Origin: Flavobacterium daejeonense DSM 17708
GTDB lineage: Bacteria > Bacteroidota > Bacteroidia > Flavobacteriales > Flavobacteriaceae
DNA length: 41,617 nt
Assembly: GCF_000425425.1 (NCBI RefSeq)
Contig: NZ_AUDK01000032.1
Location: 1 to 41,617 of the forward strand
Direction: 5' to 3'
The notes under the pieces are model-generated. The model ran no database searches, had not been told where the DNA came from, and worked only from the letters and a program-made list of their open reading frames with translations. Below are positions 33,687 to 40,402 of the stretch, piece by piece. A program made the position numbers and the translations under genes. Within the stretch, counting starts at the first letter, position 1, and each line of letters starts with the position of its first letter.

Positions 33687-33779
33687 TGACATAAATAATT
33701 AAAATTGACACAAAAACTACTGACAAGATGACATTTTTAATACGCTGACAGAAGTGCAAAACCCAATTTCAGACTGTCA
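33687..33779. promoter_or_regulatory. cluster of TGACA words upstream of dnaK; no gene in 33598-33902
   Basis: Spacer 33598-33902 (305 nt) has no credible ORF. Within it, TGACA occurs on the plus strand at 33687, 33706, 33721, 33729 and 33746, and TGTCA at 33775. Two copies are part of TTGACA, 19 bp apart. A TAnnTTTG box for dnaK was not found on the minus strand. The repeats are therefore the best candidate control element for dnaK (or for mscS on the other side). Function is inference. Confidence 0.35.
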
Positions 33780-33902
33780 TATTATTAATGTAGCCCTATC
33801 TCAATAGCAATCAGAACTAAAAATTAAAATTCACTAAACAAAAAATCAGCTGAAAATTTCATCACATTTTCTTATTTTTAAAATCTAAAAAAAAATCGCC
33901 CC

Positions 33903-34739
33903 ATGCTCAACTTTAAAACCGACTTAAAACTGCTTATCACCATAATCCTGATTTTAGTATGTACATTCGTCTTGGGCGCCATTGTTGACAGAATCCTGAA
34001 ACGATTTATGTACAAAGGACTTGAACACAAAGATTTTGATGTTACCGGATTCAAATTCTTAAAACACCTTATCATTACCATTATTTACATACTGGGGATA
34101 TCTTTTGCACTAATTCAAATTCCCGAATTCAAAATCATCGGACATTCACTATTGGCTGGTGCCGGAGTTATTTCTTTAATCGCCGGTTTGGCCTCACAAC
34201 AGGCATTGAGCAATATCATGAGTGGAATTTTTTTGGTCATTTTCAAACCTTTTCGCATCAACGACCGTATTACCATAAATGATTATACCGGAATTGTAGA
34301 AGACATCAATTTGAGACAGGTGGTTTTAAGAGATGTTGAAAACAATCGGATTATTATTCCAAATTCGGTCATCAGTAACGGAATTATTCAAAACACCAAT
34401 ATGCAGGATACCAAATGCTGCAAAGGCATCGAAATAGGAATTGGCTACGAAGACGACATCGAAAAAGCGCTTGCTATTATGCAGGAAGAAGTAGCCAAAC
34501 ATCCGCTGTTTATTGACACCCGAACTCCTGAAAATATTTTGAACAACACCCCTCTTGTGGTTGCCAGAGTCATCGCCCTGGCCGATTCCAGTGTAAATCT
34601 GAAAGCCTGGGCCTGGACCAAAAATCACAGCGACGGTTTTATTTTGTACTGCGATTTATTGCAAAGCATCAAAAAACGTTTTGATCAGGAAGGAATTTCA
34701 ATTCCTTTTCCACAAAGAGAAATTACTATTAAAAAATAA
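33903..34739 (+). CDS. small-conductance mechanosensitive channel (MscS family)
   Basis: 278 residues. Three membrane segments occur in the first ~130 residues: about 8-30, 58-78, and the pore helix 'AGAGVISLIAGLASQQALSNIMSG', Gly/Ala-rich as in MscS TM3. The MscS beta domain follows with 'IFKPFRINDRITINDYTGIVEDINLRQVVLRDVENNRIIIPNS'-type sequence (key blocks FKPFRI, GIVEDI, IIIPNS) and an alpha/beta C-terminal domain. The channel opens on membrane tension to release solutes under hypo-osmotic shock. It starts close to the divergent dnaK regulatory spacer. Confidence 0.95.
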   Translation: MLNFKTDLKLLITIILILVCTFVLGAIVDRILKRFMYKGLEHKDFDVTGFKFLKHLIITIIYILGISFALIQIPEFKIIGHSLLAGAGVISLIAGLASQQALSNIMSGIFLVIFKPFRINDRITINDYTGIVEDINLRQVVLRDVENNRIIIPNSVISNGIIQNTNMQDTKCCKGIEIGIGYEDDIEKALAIMQEEVAKHPLFIDTRTPENILNNTPLVVARVIALADSSVNLKAWAWTKNHSDGFILYCDLLQSIKKRFDQEGISIPFPQREITIKK

Positions 34740-34786
34740 ACAATACCTCTTTTTACATTAAATTTGAAAACCTACAAAAAACAAAC

Positions 34787-35176
34787 ATGTTTACCATAGA
34801 ACAAATCAAAGCGGCTCACGCCAAAGTAAAATCAGGAGCTGATTTTCCCAATTACATTCAGGATTTAATCCAATTAGGCGTAAAAGGTTATGACACCATT
34901 GTTACTGACGGCAGCGTGGCTTATATTGGCACGAACGACTTTAGTGTAAGCACCGAAAAAAAATATGATGCCATTGCAGTAGCTCCATCAGCTAACAAAG
35001 AACGTTTTATCGAATTTCTGGTCATGCATCAGGACGGACAAACCGATTATCCTACTTTTTGTCAGCATGCCGCCATTTGCGGTATTGCCAAATGGCGTGT
35101 AGATATCATCGAAATGACCTGTACTTATTATGACAGCGCCAAAAATCCTATTCTGATTGAAAAAATCCCAGAGTAA
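34787..35176 (+). CDS. DUF1398 family protein (YbcV-like)
   Basis: 129 residues, cytosolic. It matches the DUF1398 pattern: 'FTIEQIKAAHAKVKSGADFPNYIQDL', then 'LGVKGYDTIVTDGS' and, in the C-terminal half, 'FLVMHQDGQTDYPTFCQHAAICGIAKWRVD'. E. coli YbcV belongs here. I know of no established function. It follows mscS by 47 nt on the same strand and precedes a long gene-free spacer. Confidence 0.85.
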   Translation: MFTIEQIKAAHAKVKSGADFPNYIQDLIQLGVKGYDTIVTDGSVAYIGTNDFSVSTEKKYDAIAVAPSANKERFIEFLVMHQDGQTDYPTFCQHAAICGIAKWRVDIIEMTCTYYDSAKNPILIEKIPE

Positions 35177-35543
35177 TAACATTTTATTGTTAAAAATCAA
35201 AACACAGATAAAGCGGATCTAACAGATTTCCTCAGATTAAAATTAAACCGTTAATGTTCGAGTGCCCTTAGCTTCCGCAGTCGAGTGTCAAATGTTTGAA
35301 GAATGCGTAAAAAGAAAAGCTGTCTGAGTCCCGACACTTCGGGACGAGTTTTTTTTCTTTTAGCATTCGAAAACTAATTTGACCGACAAGGAAGCGTAAG
35401 ACTTGAAATCAAAGATTCATGAATACCGAAAAAGCAGTATTAAAGCATGAATATTTTTTTGTTTTTTTTTGATCAAGCAAAAAAGAAAATTAATAAAACA
35501 AACCAAACAGATTTAGCACAGATTAAATCTAAAAAAACCAACC
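35177..35543. other. gene-free spacer with a terminator-like hairpin and flavobacterial repeat-like sequence
   Basis: 367 nt without a convincing ORF. It contains the G/C-rich hairpin described separately. It also has two A-rich tracts of the form AAAAGAAAA (35310-35318 and near 35479) and a segment around 35360-35420 ('GGAAGCGTAAGACTTGAAAT'). From memory, this segment recurs in non-coding parts of Flavobacterium genomes. Two 'CACAGAT..AACAGATTT'-like segments (35205-35235 and 35503-35530) flank it. No gene is called. Confidence 0.5.
35328..35356 (+). terminator. terminator-like hairpin with long T-tract
   Basis: GTCCCGA (35328-35334) pairs with TCGGGAC (35339-35345) around CACT; GAG and eight T follow. 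Outside, AAAAGAAAA (35310-35318) can pair with the TTTTCTTTT that follows the T run, giving a longer composite stem. It lies 150 nt after the DUF1398 stop, farther than a usual terminator. Confidence 0.6.
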
Positions 35544-36827
35544 ATGAAAAACCTTTTTATTTTACTTTTTACGATTTCCAGTTTTAGCAATTACGCTCAA
35601 ACTAAATCCATTAAAAATTCCCCAAAACTCATTGAAGCTACTCCTGCCAGCGCTGGCATGTCAGACGAAAGACTGGCGCGTATCGACAATATGCTTAACA
35701 AAGCTGTTGCTGATTCGGAAATTCCGGGAGCGGTAGCCTTAATTGCCCGCCATGGCAAAATTGTGTATCTGAAAGCTTTTGGAATGGCCGATAATGCCAG
35801 TTCTAAAAAACTCAATACCGATGCTATTTTCAGAATTGCATCCCAAACGAAAGCCATTACTACAACCGCTGTGATGATGCTTTGGGAAGAAGGCAAATTC
35901 AAATTGGATGACCCCATTTCGAAATACATTCCCGAATTCAAAAATCCGCAGGTTTTAGATTCGGTTTATCCTGACGGAAAATATACTACGAAAGCCGCCA
36001 AAAGAGAAATTACCATTCGCGACCTTATCACCCACACTTCCGGAATTGGCTATGGTCAAATTGACAGTAATGCGCGTTTTAAAAAAATATACAAAGATGC
36101 CGGCGTAACCGATTTATTTACAACAGATAAAATCACCATTGGCGAAAGCGTTAAAAAATTAGCCAAACTTCCGTTGCACCACAATCCCGGCGAAAAATTC
36201 ACTTACAGTGAAGGCTTGGATGTCATTGGTTATTTTATTGAATTGATGTCAGGAATGCCAATGGATGAATATTACCGAACCCATATTTTTGAACCTTTAG
36301 GCATGAATGACACCTATTTTTACCTACCTCAGTCCAAAGCGAACCGATTGGTTACCATTCAAACTAAAGAAAACGATAAATGGATTTCGTTTCCCAATAC
36401 TTTTTATGATGTCAATTATCCTATTAAAGGAGCCAAAAGCTTTTTCTCAGGAGGTGCCGGACTTTCCAGTACTGTCAAAGATTATGCAACTTTCCTGCAA
36501 ATGTTCCTAAATAAAGGCGAATTAAACGGTGTTCGCTTATTGAGCAGAACAACCATTCAGTTTATGCTGAGCAATCAAATAGGTGAAATTTGGGGCAAAA
36601 CCGATGCCGGGCATGGATTAGGTTTCAGAATTCTCAACCAAATGGGCGAAGATTTGGGCGGACAAGGCAGCACAGGAACTTTCAACTGGGGCGGTTATTT
36701 CAACACCCAATATTTTGCCGACCCAAAAGAGGATTTGATTGGAATTATTCTGAAACAAACACAAAAAACATCTGATAATACAGGTTGGAAATTCCAACTC
36801 TTGGCCGAACAGGCTATCGATGATTAA
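35544..36827 (+). CDS. class C beta-lactamase-related serine hydrolase
   Basis: 427 residues, secreted (signal peptide MKNLFILLFTISSFSNYA-Q). The beta-lactamase/transpeptidase fold has S-x-x-K at Ser100-Gln-Thr-Lys103 ('RIASQTKAITTTAVMML') and the tyrosine motif at Tyr221 ('KFTYSEGLDVIGYF', Y-S-E in place of Y-x-N). The final segment 'GHGLGFRIL' holds the H-x-G-type motif. The family (Pfam Beta-lactamase, PF00144) covers esterases, D-aminopeptidases and AmpC. Without the Asn of Y-x-N and with no ampR nearby, an esterase/peptidase role is likelier than antibiotic resistance. A terminator follows 20 nt after the stop. Confidence 0.92.
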   Translation: MKNLFILLFTISSFSNYAQTKSIKNSPKLIEATPASAGMSDERLARIDNMLNKAVADSEIPGAVALIARHGKIVYLKAFGMADNASSKKLNTDAIFRIASQTKAITTTAVMMLWEEGKFKLDDPISKYIPEFKNPQVLDSVYPDGKYTTKAAKREITIRDLITHTSGIGYGQIDSNARFKKIYKDAGVTDLFTTDKITIGESVKKLAKLPLHHNPGEKFTYSEGLDVIGYFIELMSGMPMDEYYRTHIFEPLGMNDTYFYLPQSKANRLVTIQTKENDKWISFPNTFYDVNYPIKGAKSFFSGGAGLSSTVKDYATFLQMFLNKGELNGVRLLSRTTIQFMLSNQIGEIWGKTDAGHGLGFRILNQMGEDLGGQGSTGTFNWGGYFNTQYFADPKEDLIGIILKQTQKTSDNTGWKFQLLAEQAIDD

Positions 36828-36847
36828 TGCATCAAAAAAACAACTTC

Positions 36848-36883
36848 AAAAGCGGTTACTAAAAAATTAGGAACCGCTTTTTT
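36848..36883 (+). terminator. rho-independent terminator after the serine hydrolase
   Basis: AAAAGCGGTT (36848-36857) pairs with AACCGCTTTT (36872-36881), followed by T residues; 14-nt loop. Confidence 0.85.
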
Positions 36884-36928
36884 ATTCTTTAATAGCTTGT
36901 TAAAAAATAAGGTTGTCTACTTTTATAT

Positions 36929-36948
36929 AATTTAGAATTCCCTAAATT
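36929..36948. promoter_or_regulatory. palindromic operator candidate upstream of the thioesterase gene
   Basis: AATTTAG (36929-36935) and CTAAATT (36942-36948) form a perfect 7-bp inverted repeat with a 6-nt spacer, 30 nt before the ATG. No adjacent transcription factor gene suggests a ligand. Confidence 0.25.
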
Positions 36949-36978
36949 TACAGGAAGTTACTTTATTTAAAACAAAAT

Positions 36979-37416
36979 ATGACTTCTTTCAGCAAACACC
37001 TTACTTTTCGCTGGGCTGATTTAGACCCTAATTTTCACGTTCGTCACAGTGTGTATTATGATTGTGCCGCCCAACACCGTATGGAAATCTTAGACAGTCT
37101 GGGACTGAATCTAAAAGTGTTCCAAAAAATGCATTTTGGTCCGGTACTTTTTAGAGAAGAATGTGTTTTTAGAAAAGAAATCACTCAGGGAAATTCCGTT
37201 TATATCCATACTACCATTGCTAAAATGCGTGCCGATGCTTCGCGCTGGTCGATTGCGCATGAATTTCGCACCGAAGACAATTTGCTTTGTGCCACACTTA
37301 CGGTCGATGGCGCCTGGATGGATACCAAATTACGCAAACTCATCGATCCTGTTCCGGAAATTGCCATTAATGCGTTATTGAGTATTCCTAAAAGCGAAGA
37401 TTTTATTGAATCTTAG
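36979..37416 (+). CDS. acyl-CoA thioesterase (hotdog fold, 4HBT-like)
   Basis: 145 residues, cytosolic. Hotdog fold signature: 'FRWADLDPNFHVRHSVYYDCAAQHRMEIL' (residues 10-38), with the Asp and His of the D-x-D-x-x-x-H-V motif; the usual Asn is replaced by Arg. Then 'GPVLFREECVFRKEI' and 'VYIHTTIAKMRADASRWSIAHEF'. Members hydrolyse acyl-CoA thioesters or 4-hydroxybenzoyl-CoA; substrate unknown here. The patatin phospholipase gene follows 134 nt downstream across a tandem-repeat spacer. The pair could both act on lipids, but nothing in the sequence links them directly. Confidence 0.88.
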   Translation: MTSFSKHLTFRWADLDPNFHVRHSVYYDCAAQHRMEILDSLGLNLKVFQKMHFGPVLFREECVFRKEITQGNSVYIHTTIAKMRADASRWSIAHEFRTEDNLLCATLTVDGAWMDTKLRKLIDPVPEIAINALLSIPKSEDFIES

Positions 37417-37430
37417 GCAATGGCAAAATT

Positions 37431-37490
37431 CAATAACAATAGCAATAGTCAATTACAATAGCAATAGTCAATTACAATAGCAATAGTAAT
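37431..37490. repeat. 19-bp tandem repeat (AGCAATAGTCAATTACAAT)
   Basis: Two perfect copies at 37441-37459 and 37460-37478 are followed by a diverged third (AGCAATAGTAATTCAATAA). They are preceded by CAATAACAAT. The sequence TTCAATAACAATAG (37429-37442) occurs again in inverted orientation at 39981-39994. Confidence 0.85.
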
Positions 37491-37550
37491 TCAATAAGCT
37501 AAAACAAACATTAAACGCCTAACTTTTAACTCTTAACCTTAAACCAAAAA

Positions 37551-38321
37551 ATGAAAACTAAAATTGGGATTGTATTTTCCGGTGGCGGCGCAAGAGGAAT
37601 TGCCCACTTAGGATTATTAAAAGCCTTAGAAGAATTTGATATCAAAGCTTCTATTGTTTCCGGAACCAGTGCGGGTGCCATTGCAGGCGCTTTTTATGCA
37701 GCCGGTTATACGGCAACTGAGATTTTGAATATTCTGAAAAAAGGTCAAATTTTTAGTTTTTCTAATTTGTTAATTAAACGACAGGGACTTTTTGCCATGA
37801 AAGGCTTTCATGACATTTATCTGGACTGTTTTCCGCATAATTCCTTCGAAGATTTAGACATTCCTTTGTATATTACCGCAACTGATATTTTAAAAGGCGA
37901 ATTGGTTTATTTCACTTCCGGAAACCTGTCCCATGCTATTATGGCTTCTTCCTGTATGCCGTTATTATTTCAACCCGTACATTTCAATGACACTTTGTAT
38001 GTAGATGGCGGTGTGATGAACAATTTCCCTATCGAACCACTTTTAGGTCAATGTGATGTAATCATTGGCAGTTATGTGAATTCCATCAAAAAAGAAGTCG
38101 AAAAAGTAAACATGAACAATATTCTGGATCGCTGTTTTCATTTGGCCATGAAAAGTTCGGTTGAACAAAAAACACACAGCTGTCATTTGTATTTCGAACC
38201 GCCAAACATGACCCAATTCAGTCTTTATAACCTTAAAAATGCCGACGAAATCTTCCGATACAGTTATCAATACGCATTGACATTGGAACATAAAATAAAA
38301 GCACTTGATATTCAATTTTAG
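37551..38321 (+). CDS. patatin-like phospholipase (RssA-like)
   Basis: 256 residues, no signal peptide. Patatin motifs: the oxyanion loop SGGGARGIAHLG (residues 10-21), the nucleophile Ser40 in SGTSAGAIAGA, and the catalytic Asp152 in YVDGGVMNNFP. 'ITATDILKGELVYFTSG' (about 108-124) is typical of the RssA/YlbK group. Acts as a Ser-Asp dyad lipid acyl hydrolase, probably at the inner face of the membrane. The C-terminal 80 residues (after residue 175) are less conserved. Upstream is the 19-bp repeat spacer, downstream the heptamer arrays. Confidence 0.93.
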   Translation: MKTKIGIVFSGGGARGIAHLGLLKALEEFDIKASIVSGTSAGAIAGAFYAAGYTATEILNILKKGQIFSFSNLLIKRQGLFAMKGFHDIYLDCFPHNSFEDLDIPLYITATDILKGELVYFTSGNLSHAIMASSCMPLLFQPVHFNDTLYVDGGVMNNFPIEPLLGQCDVIIGSYVNSIKKEVEKVNMNNILDRCFHLAMKSSVEQKTHSCHLYFEPPNMTQFSLYNLKNADEIFRYSYQYALTLEHKIKALDIQF

Positions 38322-38394
38322 TTGATTGTTGCCAGTTGGCTGTTGTCAGTTTTGAGTTGTGGGTTGAAACTTAGAGCCAGTTAAGTAATCTATT

Positions 38395-38499
38395 TCTGTT
38401 ATCTTTTATCTTTTATCTTTTATCTTTTATCTTTTATCTGGTATCTGTTATCTGGTATCTGTTATCTGTTATCTGTTATCTGTTATCTGTTATCTGTTA
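38395..38499. repeat. heptamer tandem array (TCTKTTA-type), 15 units
   Basis: Fifteen consecutive 7-bp units: one TCTGTTA, five TCTTTTA, then TCTGGTA, TCTGTTA, TCTGGTA and six TCTGTTA. The units are clustered by type, as expected when arrays grow by slippage. The array sits between the patatin and ABC ATPase genes, on a 284-nt spacer without ORFs. Confidence 0.95.
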
Positions 38500-38516
38500 T
38501 CTGAGCACTGCTTTCC

Positions 38517-38572
38517 AACTCACAACTCATAACTCATAACTCATAACTCATAACTTAAAACTTAAAACTTCC
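38517..38572. repeat. second heptamer tandem array (AACTCAT/AACTTAA), ends at the -7 box
   Basis: Eight 7-bp units: AACTCAC, four AACTCAT, two AACTTAA and AACTTCC. The last unit directly abuts TATCTTTG, the proposed -7 box of the ABC ATPase gene. The period equals that of the first array, 18 nt upstream. Confidence 0.9.
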
Positions 38573-38580
38573 TATCTTTG
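38573..38580 (+). promoter_or_regulatory. putative -7 box for the ABC ATPase gene
   Basis: TATCTTTG fits TAnnTTTG and lies 25 nt before the ATG at 38606. The -33 region lies inside the heptamer array and has no TTG, so array length may affect promoter spacing. Confidence 0.55.
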
Positions 38581-38605
38581 CAGTCAATAAAAAAGACACC
38601 TTTTA

Positions 38606-39835
38606 ATGCAAACTGCTACCCCTTGGAACATTTTACTTTCCAATCAAATCAATAAAAAAGAATTTATAGAAAACATTCTTTCCGGAAATGCCAAAGATGA
38701 ATTAACTCCATTCAACACCTTAAAAGGAATTTTATTTTCGGATATCGCCATCGATCAGTTTATCCAAAAAGAATTTCAATACATCGAATTAACAGCTATT
38801 GATTCTAACCGGAAACTGAGTACTTTTTCTTCCGGACAGCGCAAAAAGAAATTCCTGCAATACTGCATTGACCAAAAACCGGATTTTATCATTTTTGACA
38901 ATCCGATGGATCATTTGGATCAGGCCTCCAGAGTTGAGTTGGCAAAAGCACTGGAAGAAATGGCCTCACATATTACCATTATCCAACTCATCAATCGCTC
39001 AGCCGATTTACTGCCTTTTATTTCCAATAACCGACAAATCAATTCGGATGCTTTTGTATTGGAAAATATTTCACACGAAGCGCACGAAAACAAAATCATA
39101 AGTCAGTCCGGAATTCCGCATCCGCCGCATGCTTTTGAACAAACCGAAAAAATTTTGATTCAAATGAACAATGTTTCGGTAAGTTATCAGGAACGTCCCA
39201 TTGTCAAAAACATCAACTGGACTATCAACCAGGGTGAATTCTGGCAATTAATAGGCCCAAACGGTTCCGGAAAAAGCACGCTTTTATCACTGATAAACGG
39301 TGATAATCCCAAAGGTTACGGACAGGATTTATACCTTTTTGGGCGCAAAAAAGGAAGTGGTGAAAGCGTTTGGGACATCAAGAAAAACATCGGTTATTTT
39401 GCTACCAATATGACGAGTTTGTTTACCCGAAATCACACTTTGGAACAAATGATACTTTCCGGTTTTTTTGATTCCATCGGATTGTATGATCTGCCAACGA
39501 CACTACATAAAAAAATTGCCGACGAATGGCTGGATTTAATTGGGATGAAACACCTTAAAAACAAGATGTTCAAACGCCTTTCGGTAGGACAACAACGTCT
39601 GGCAATGATTGTTCGCTCCGTATTAAAACACCCGCCGTTGGTAATTTTGGACGAACCCGTAGAAGGCTTAGACGACGAAAGCGTAGCCCTGGTGTGCCAA
39701 TTGATTAATTTACTCAAGCAGGAATCGAACATGACCATTGTTTATGTTTCACACCGCATCGAACCGAATTTGGCCCCCAATTCCATTCTCGAATTAATTC
39801 CTTCCGAGGAAGGTTCTATTGGCGTTATCAAATAA
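38606..39835 (+). CDS. two-half ABC ATPase (ModF-like), N-terminal half degenerate
   Basis: 409 residues, cytosolic, with no membrane segments and no permease gene nearby. The C-terminal half is a complete ATPase: Walker A GPNGSGKST (217-225), signature LSVGQQ (325-330), Walker B with catalytic Glu ILDEP (347-351), and the H-loop at 'VYVSHR'. The N-terminal half has a signature SSGQR (75-79) and a Walker B-like FIIFDNP (94-100), but Asn99 replaces the catalytic Glu. There is no Walker A, since only about 70 residues precede the signature. Such asymmetric double ATPases occur in the ModF/Uup-like class. Function unknown; it is unlikely to energise a transporter by itself. Confidence 0.9.
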   Translation: MQTATPWNILLSNQINKKEFIENILSGNAKDELTPFNTLKGILFSDIAIDQFIQKEFQYIELTAIDSNRKLSTFSSGQRKKKFLQYCIDQKPDFIIFDNPMDHLDQASRVELAKALEEMASHITIIQLINRSADLLPFISNNRQINSDAFVLENISHEAHENKIISQSGIPHPPHAFEQTEKILIQMNNVSVSYQERPIVKNINWTINQGEFWQLIGPNGSGKSTLLSLINGDNPKGYGQDLYLFGRKKGSGESVWDIKKNIGYFATNMTSLFTRNHTLEQMILSGFFDSIGLYDLPTTLHKKIADEWLDLIGMKHLKNKMFKRLSVGQQRLAMIVRSVLKHPPLVILDEPVEGLDDESVALVCQLINLLKQESNMTIVYVSHRIEPNLAPNSILELIPSEEGSIGVIK

Positions 39836-39863
39836 GGCTGTTCTGTTATAATTTTTTAATACT

Positions 39864-39906
39864 AATCCGATTTGTGTACAGTCTAACTTTTAAACGGATT
39901 TTTTTT
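39864..39906 (+). terminator. weak terminator candidate after the ABC ATPase gene
   Basis: AATCCG (39864-39869) and CGGATT (39895-39900) pair, with a T-tract after; the loop of 25 nt is long, so the call is weak. Confidence 0.4.
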
Positions 39907-40061
39907 ATTCTGTTTCTAAACGTCGGAATGTTTCAGAATTTCTTTTTTTTGACGTGCAGTACTGCAAACTTGAAAATTTACTATTGTTATTGAAATTGCT
40001 ATTGCTATTGAAACCGATTAAACACGAAAAGTATTCAACAAATAAAAAGTCCTTTTGATGA

Positions 40062-40091
40062 TTTGTAATACATCTATTATTTTTATATTTG
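40062..40091 (+). promoter_or_regulatory. near-consensus promoter reading toward the cassette
   Basis: TTTG at 40062-40065, an 18-nt spacer and TATATTTG at 40084-40091 fit the Bacteroidota pattern TTTG-N19-TAnnTTTG. No gene starts between it and the attC-like site at 40141. Transcripts would run through that structure into the SRPBCC gene. Confidence 0.5.
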
Positions 40092-40140
40092 TTAAATAAT
40101 ACGCTACTGATTTCAGCAAAAGGCTAGAAACAGTAACTGC

Positions 40141-40268
40141 ACCCAACAGCCCGCTAAAAAAAATGCCTTTGTGCTTTTCTGCTAACAATAGTCAATTTTG
40201 TAAAAATTATTTTATATTTTAAAAGCCACTGAAGGAAGGCACTTCTTTTAGCGGGCATAACGTTAGGT
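40141..40268 (+). other. attC-like recombination site 1
   Basis: ACCCAAC (40141-40147, matches RYYYAAC) opens the site and GTTAGGT (40262-40268, matches GTTRRRY) closes it. Inside, 40149-40169 pairs with 40236-40256: 21 bp with two mismatches; the first 11 bp (GCCCGCTAAAA) are perfect. The apical loop (66 nt) holds a minor hairpin AATTTT-GTA-AAAATT (40194-40208). The total of 128 bp lies within the integron attC size range I recall (about 57-141 bp). It shares the entry sequence AACTGCACCYAACAGC with the second site. No integron integrase is in the window, so the function is inferred from structure. Confidence 0.6.
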
Positions 40269-40333
40269 ACAATTTTAGAGCGACACGCTGCCACATAATA
40301 ATCCAATAGAATTTACTTGAATTAAAAATAAAA

Positions 40334-40364
40334 TTGCATATTATAAGTACACTTATTATATTTG
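40334..40364 (+). promoter_or_regulatory. cassette promoter (TTG-N20-TATATTTG)
   Basis: TTG at 40334-40336, 20 nt, then TATATTTG at 40357-40364. This is the best-spaced promoter in the window, 38 nt before the SRPBCC ATG. Confidence 0.65.
40343..40356. promoter_or_regulatory. palindromic operator candidate in the cassette promoter spacer
   Basis: ATAAGT-AC-ACTTAT is a perfect 6-2-6 inverted repeat, extended by further partial A/T symmetry. It sits between the -33 and -7 elements, immediately next to the latter, where bound repressor would block polymerase. The downstream MarR-type protein is the natural candidate. Confidence 0.5.
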
Positions 40365-40402
40365 CGCTTATAAATTTATTTAATCATTAATTTCAAGAAA
40401 AT

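Larger units (their letters stand above)
39836..40140. other. gene-free spacer leading to the cassette
   Basis: About 305 nt without a credible ORF; the whole gene-free stretch is 39836-40402 (567 nt). It holds a possible terminator for the ABC gene (39864-39906), the inverted copy of the 37429 sequence (39981-39994) and a near-consensus promoter reading rightward (40062-40091). The remainder, 40141-40402, is the first attC-like structure and the cassette promoter. Confidence 0.6.

Noticed and set aside
35544..36827. Antibiotic-resistance beta-lactamase
   Set aside because: S-x-x-K is present, but the tyrosine motif is Y-S-E, not Y-x-N, and there is no ampR-like neighbour; a general serine hydrolase is the safer call.
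38395..38499. Tandem repeats considered as a CRISPR array
   Set aside because: Units are 7 bp, directly adjacent and without unique spacers; no cas gene is present.
39955..39966. Perfect 12-bp palindrome TGCAGTACTGCA
   Set aside because: Isolated, without promoter context or a second copy in the window; may be chance.
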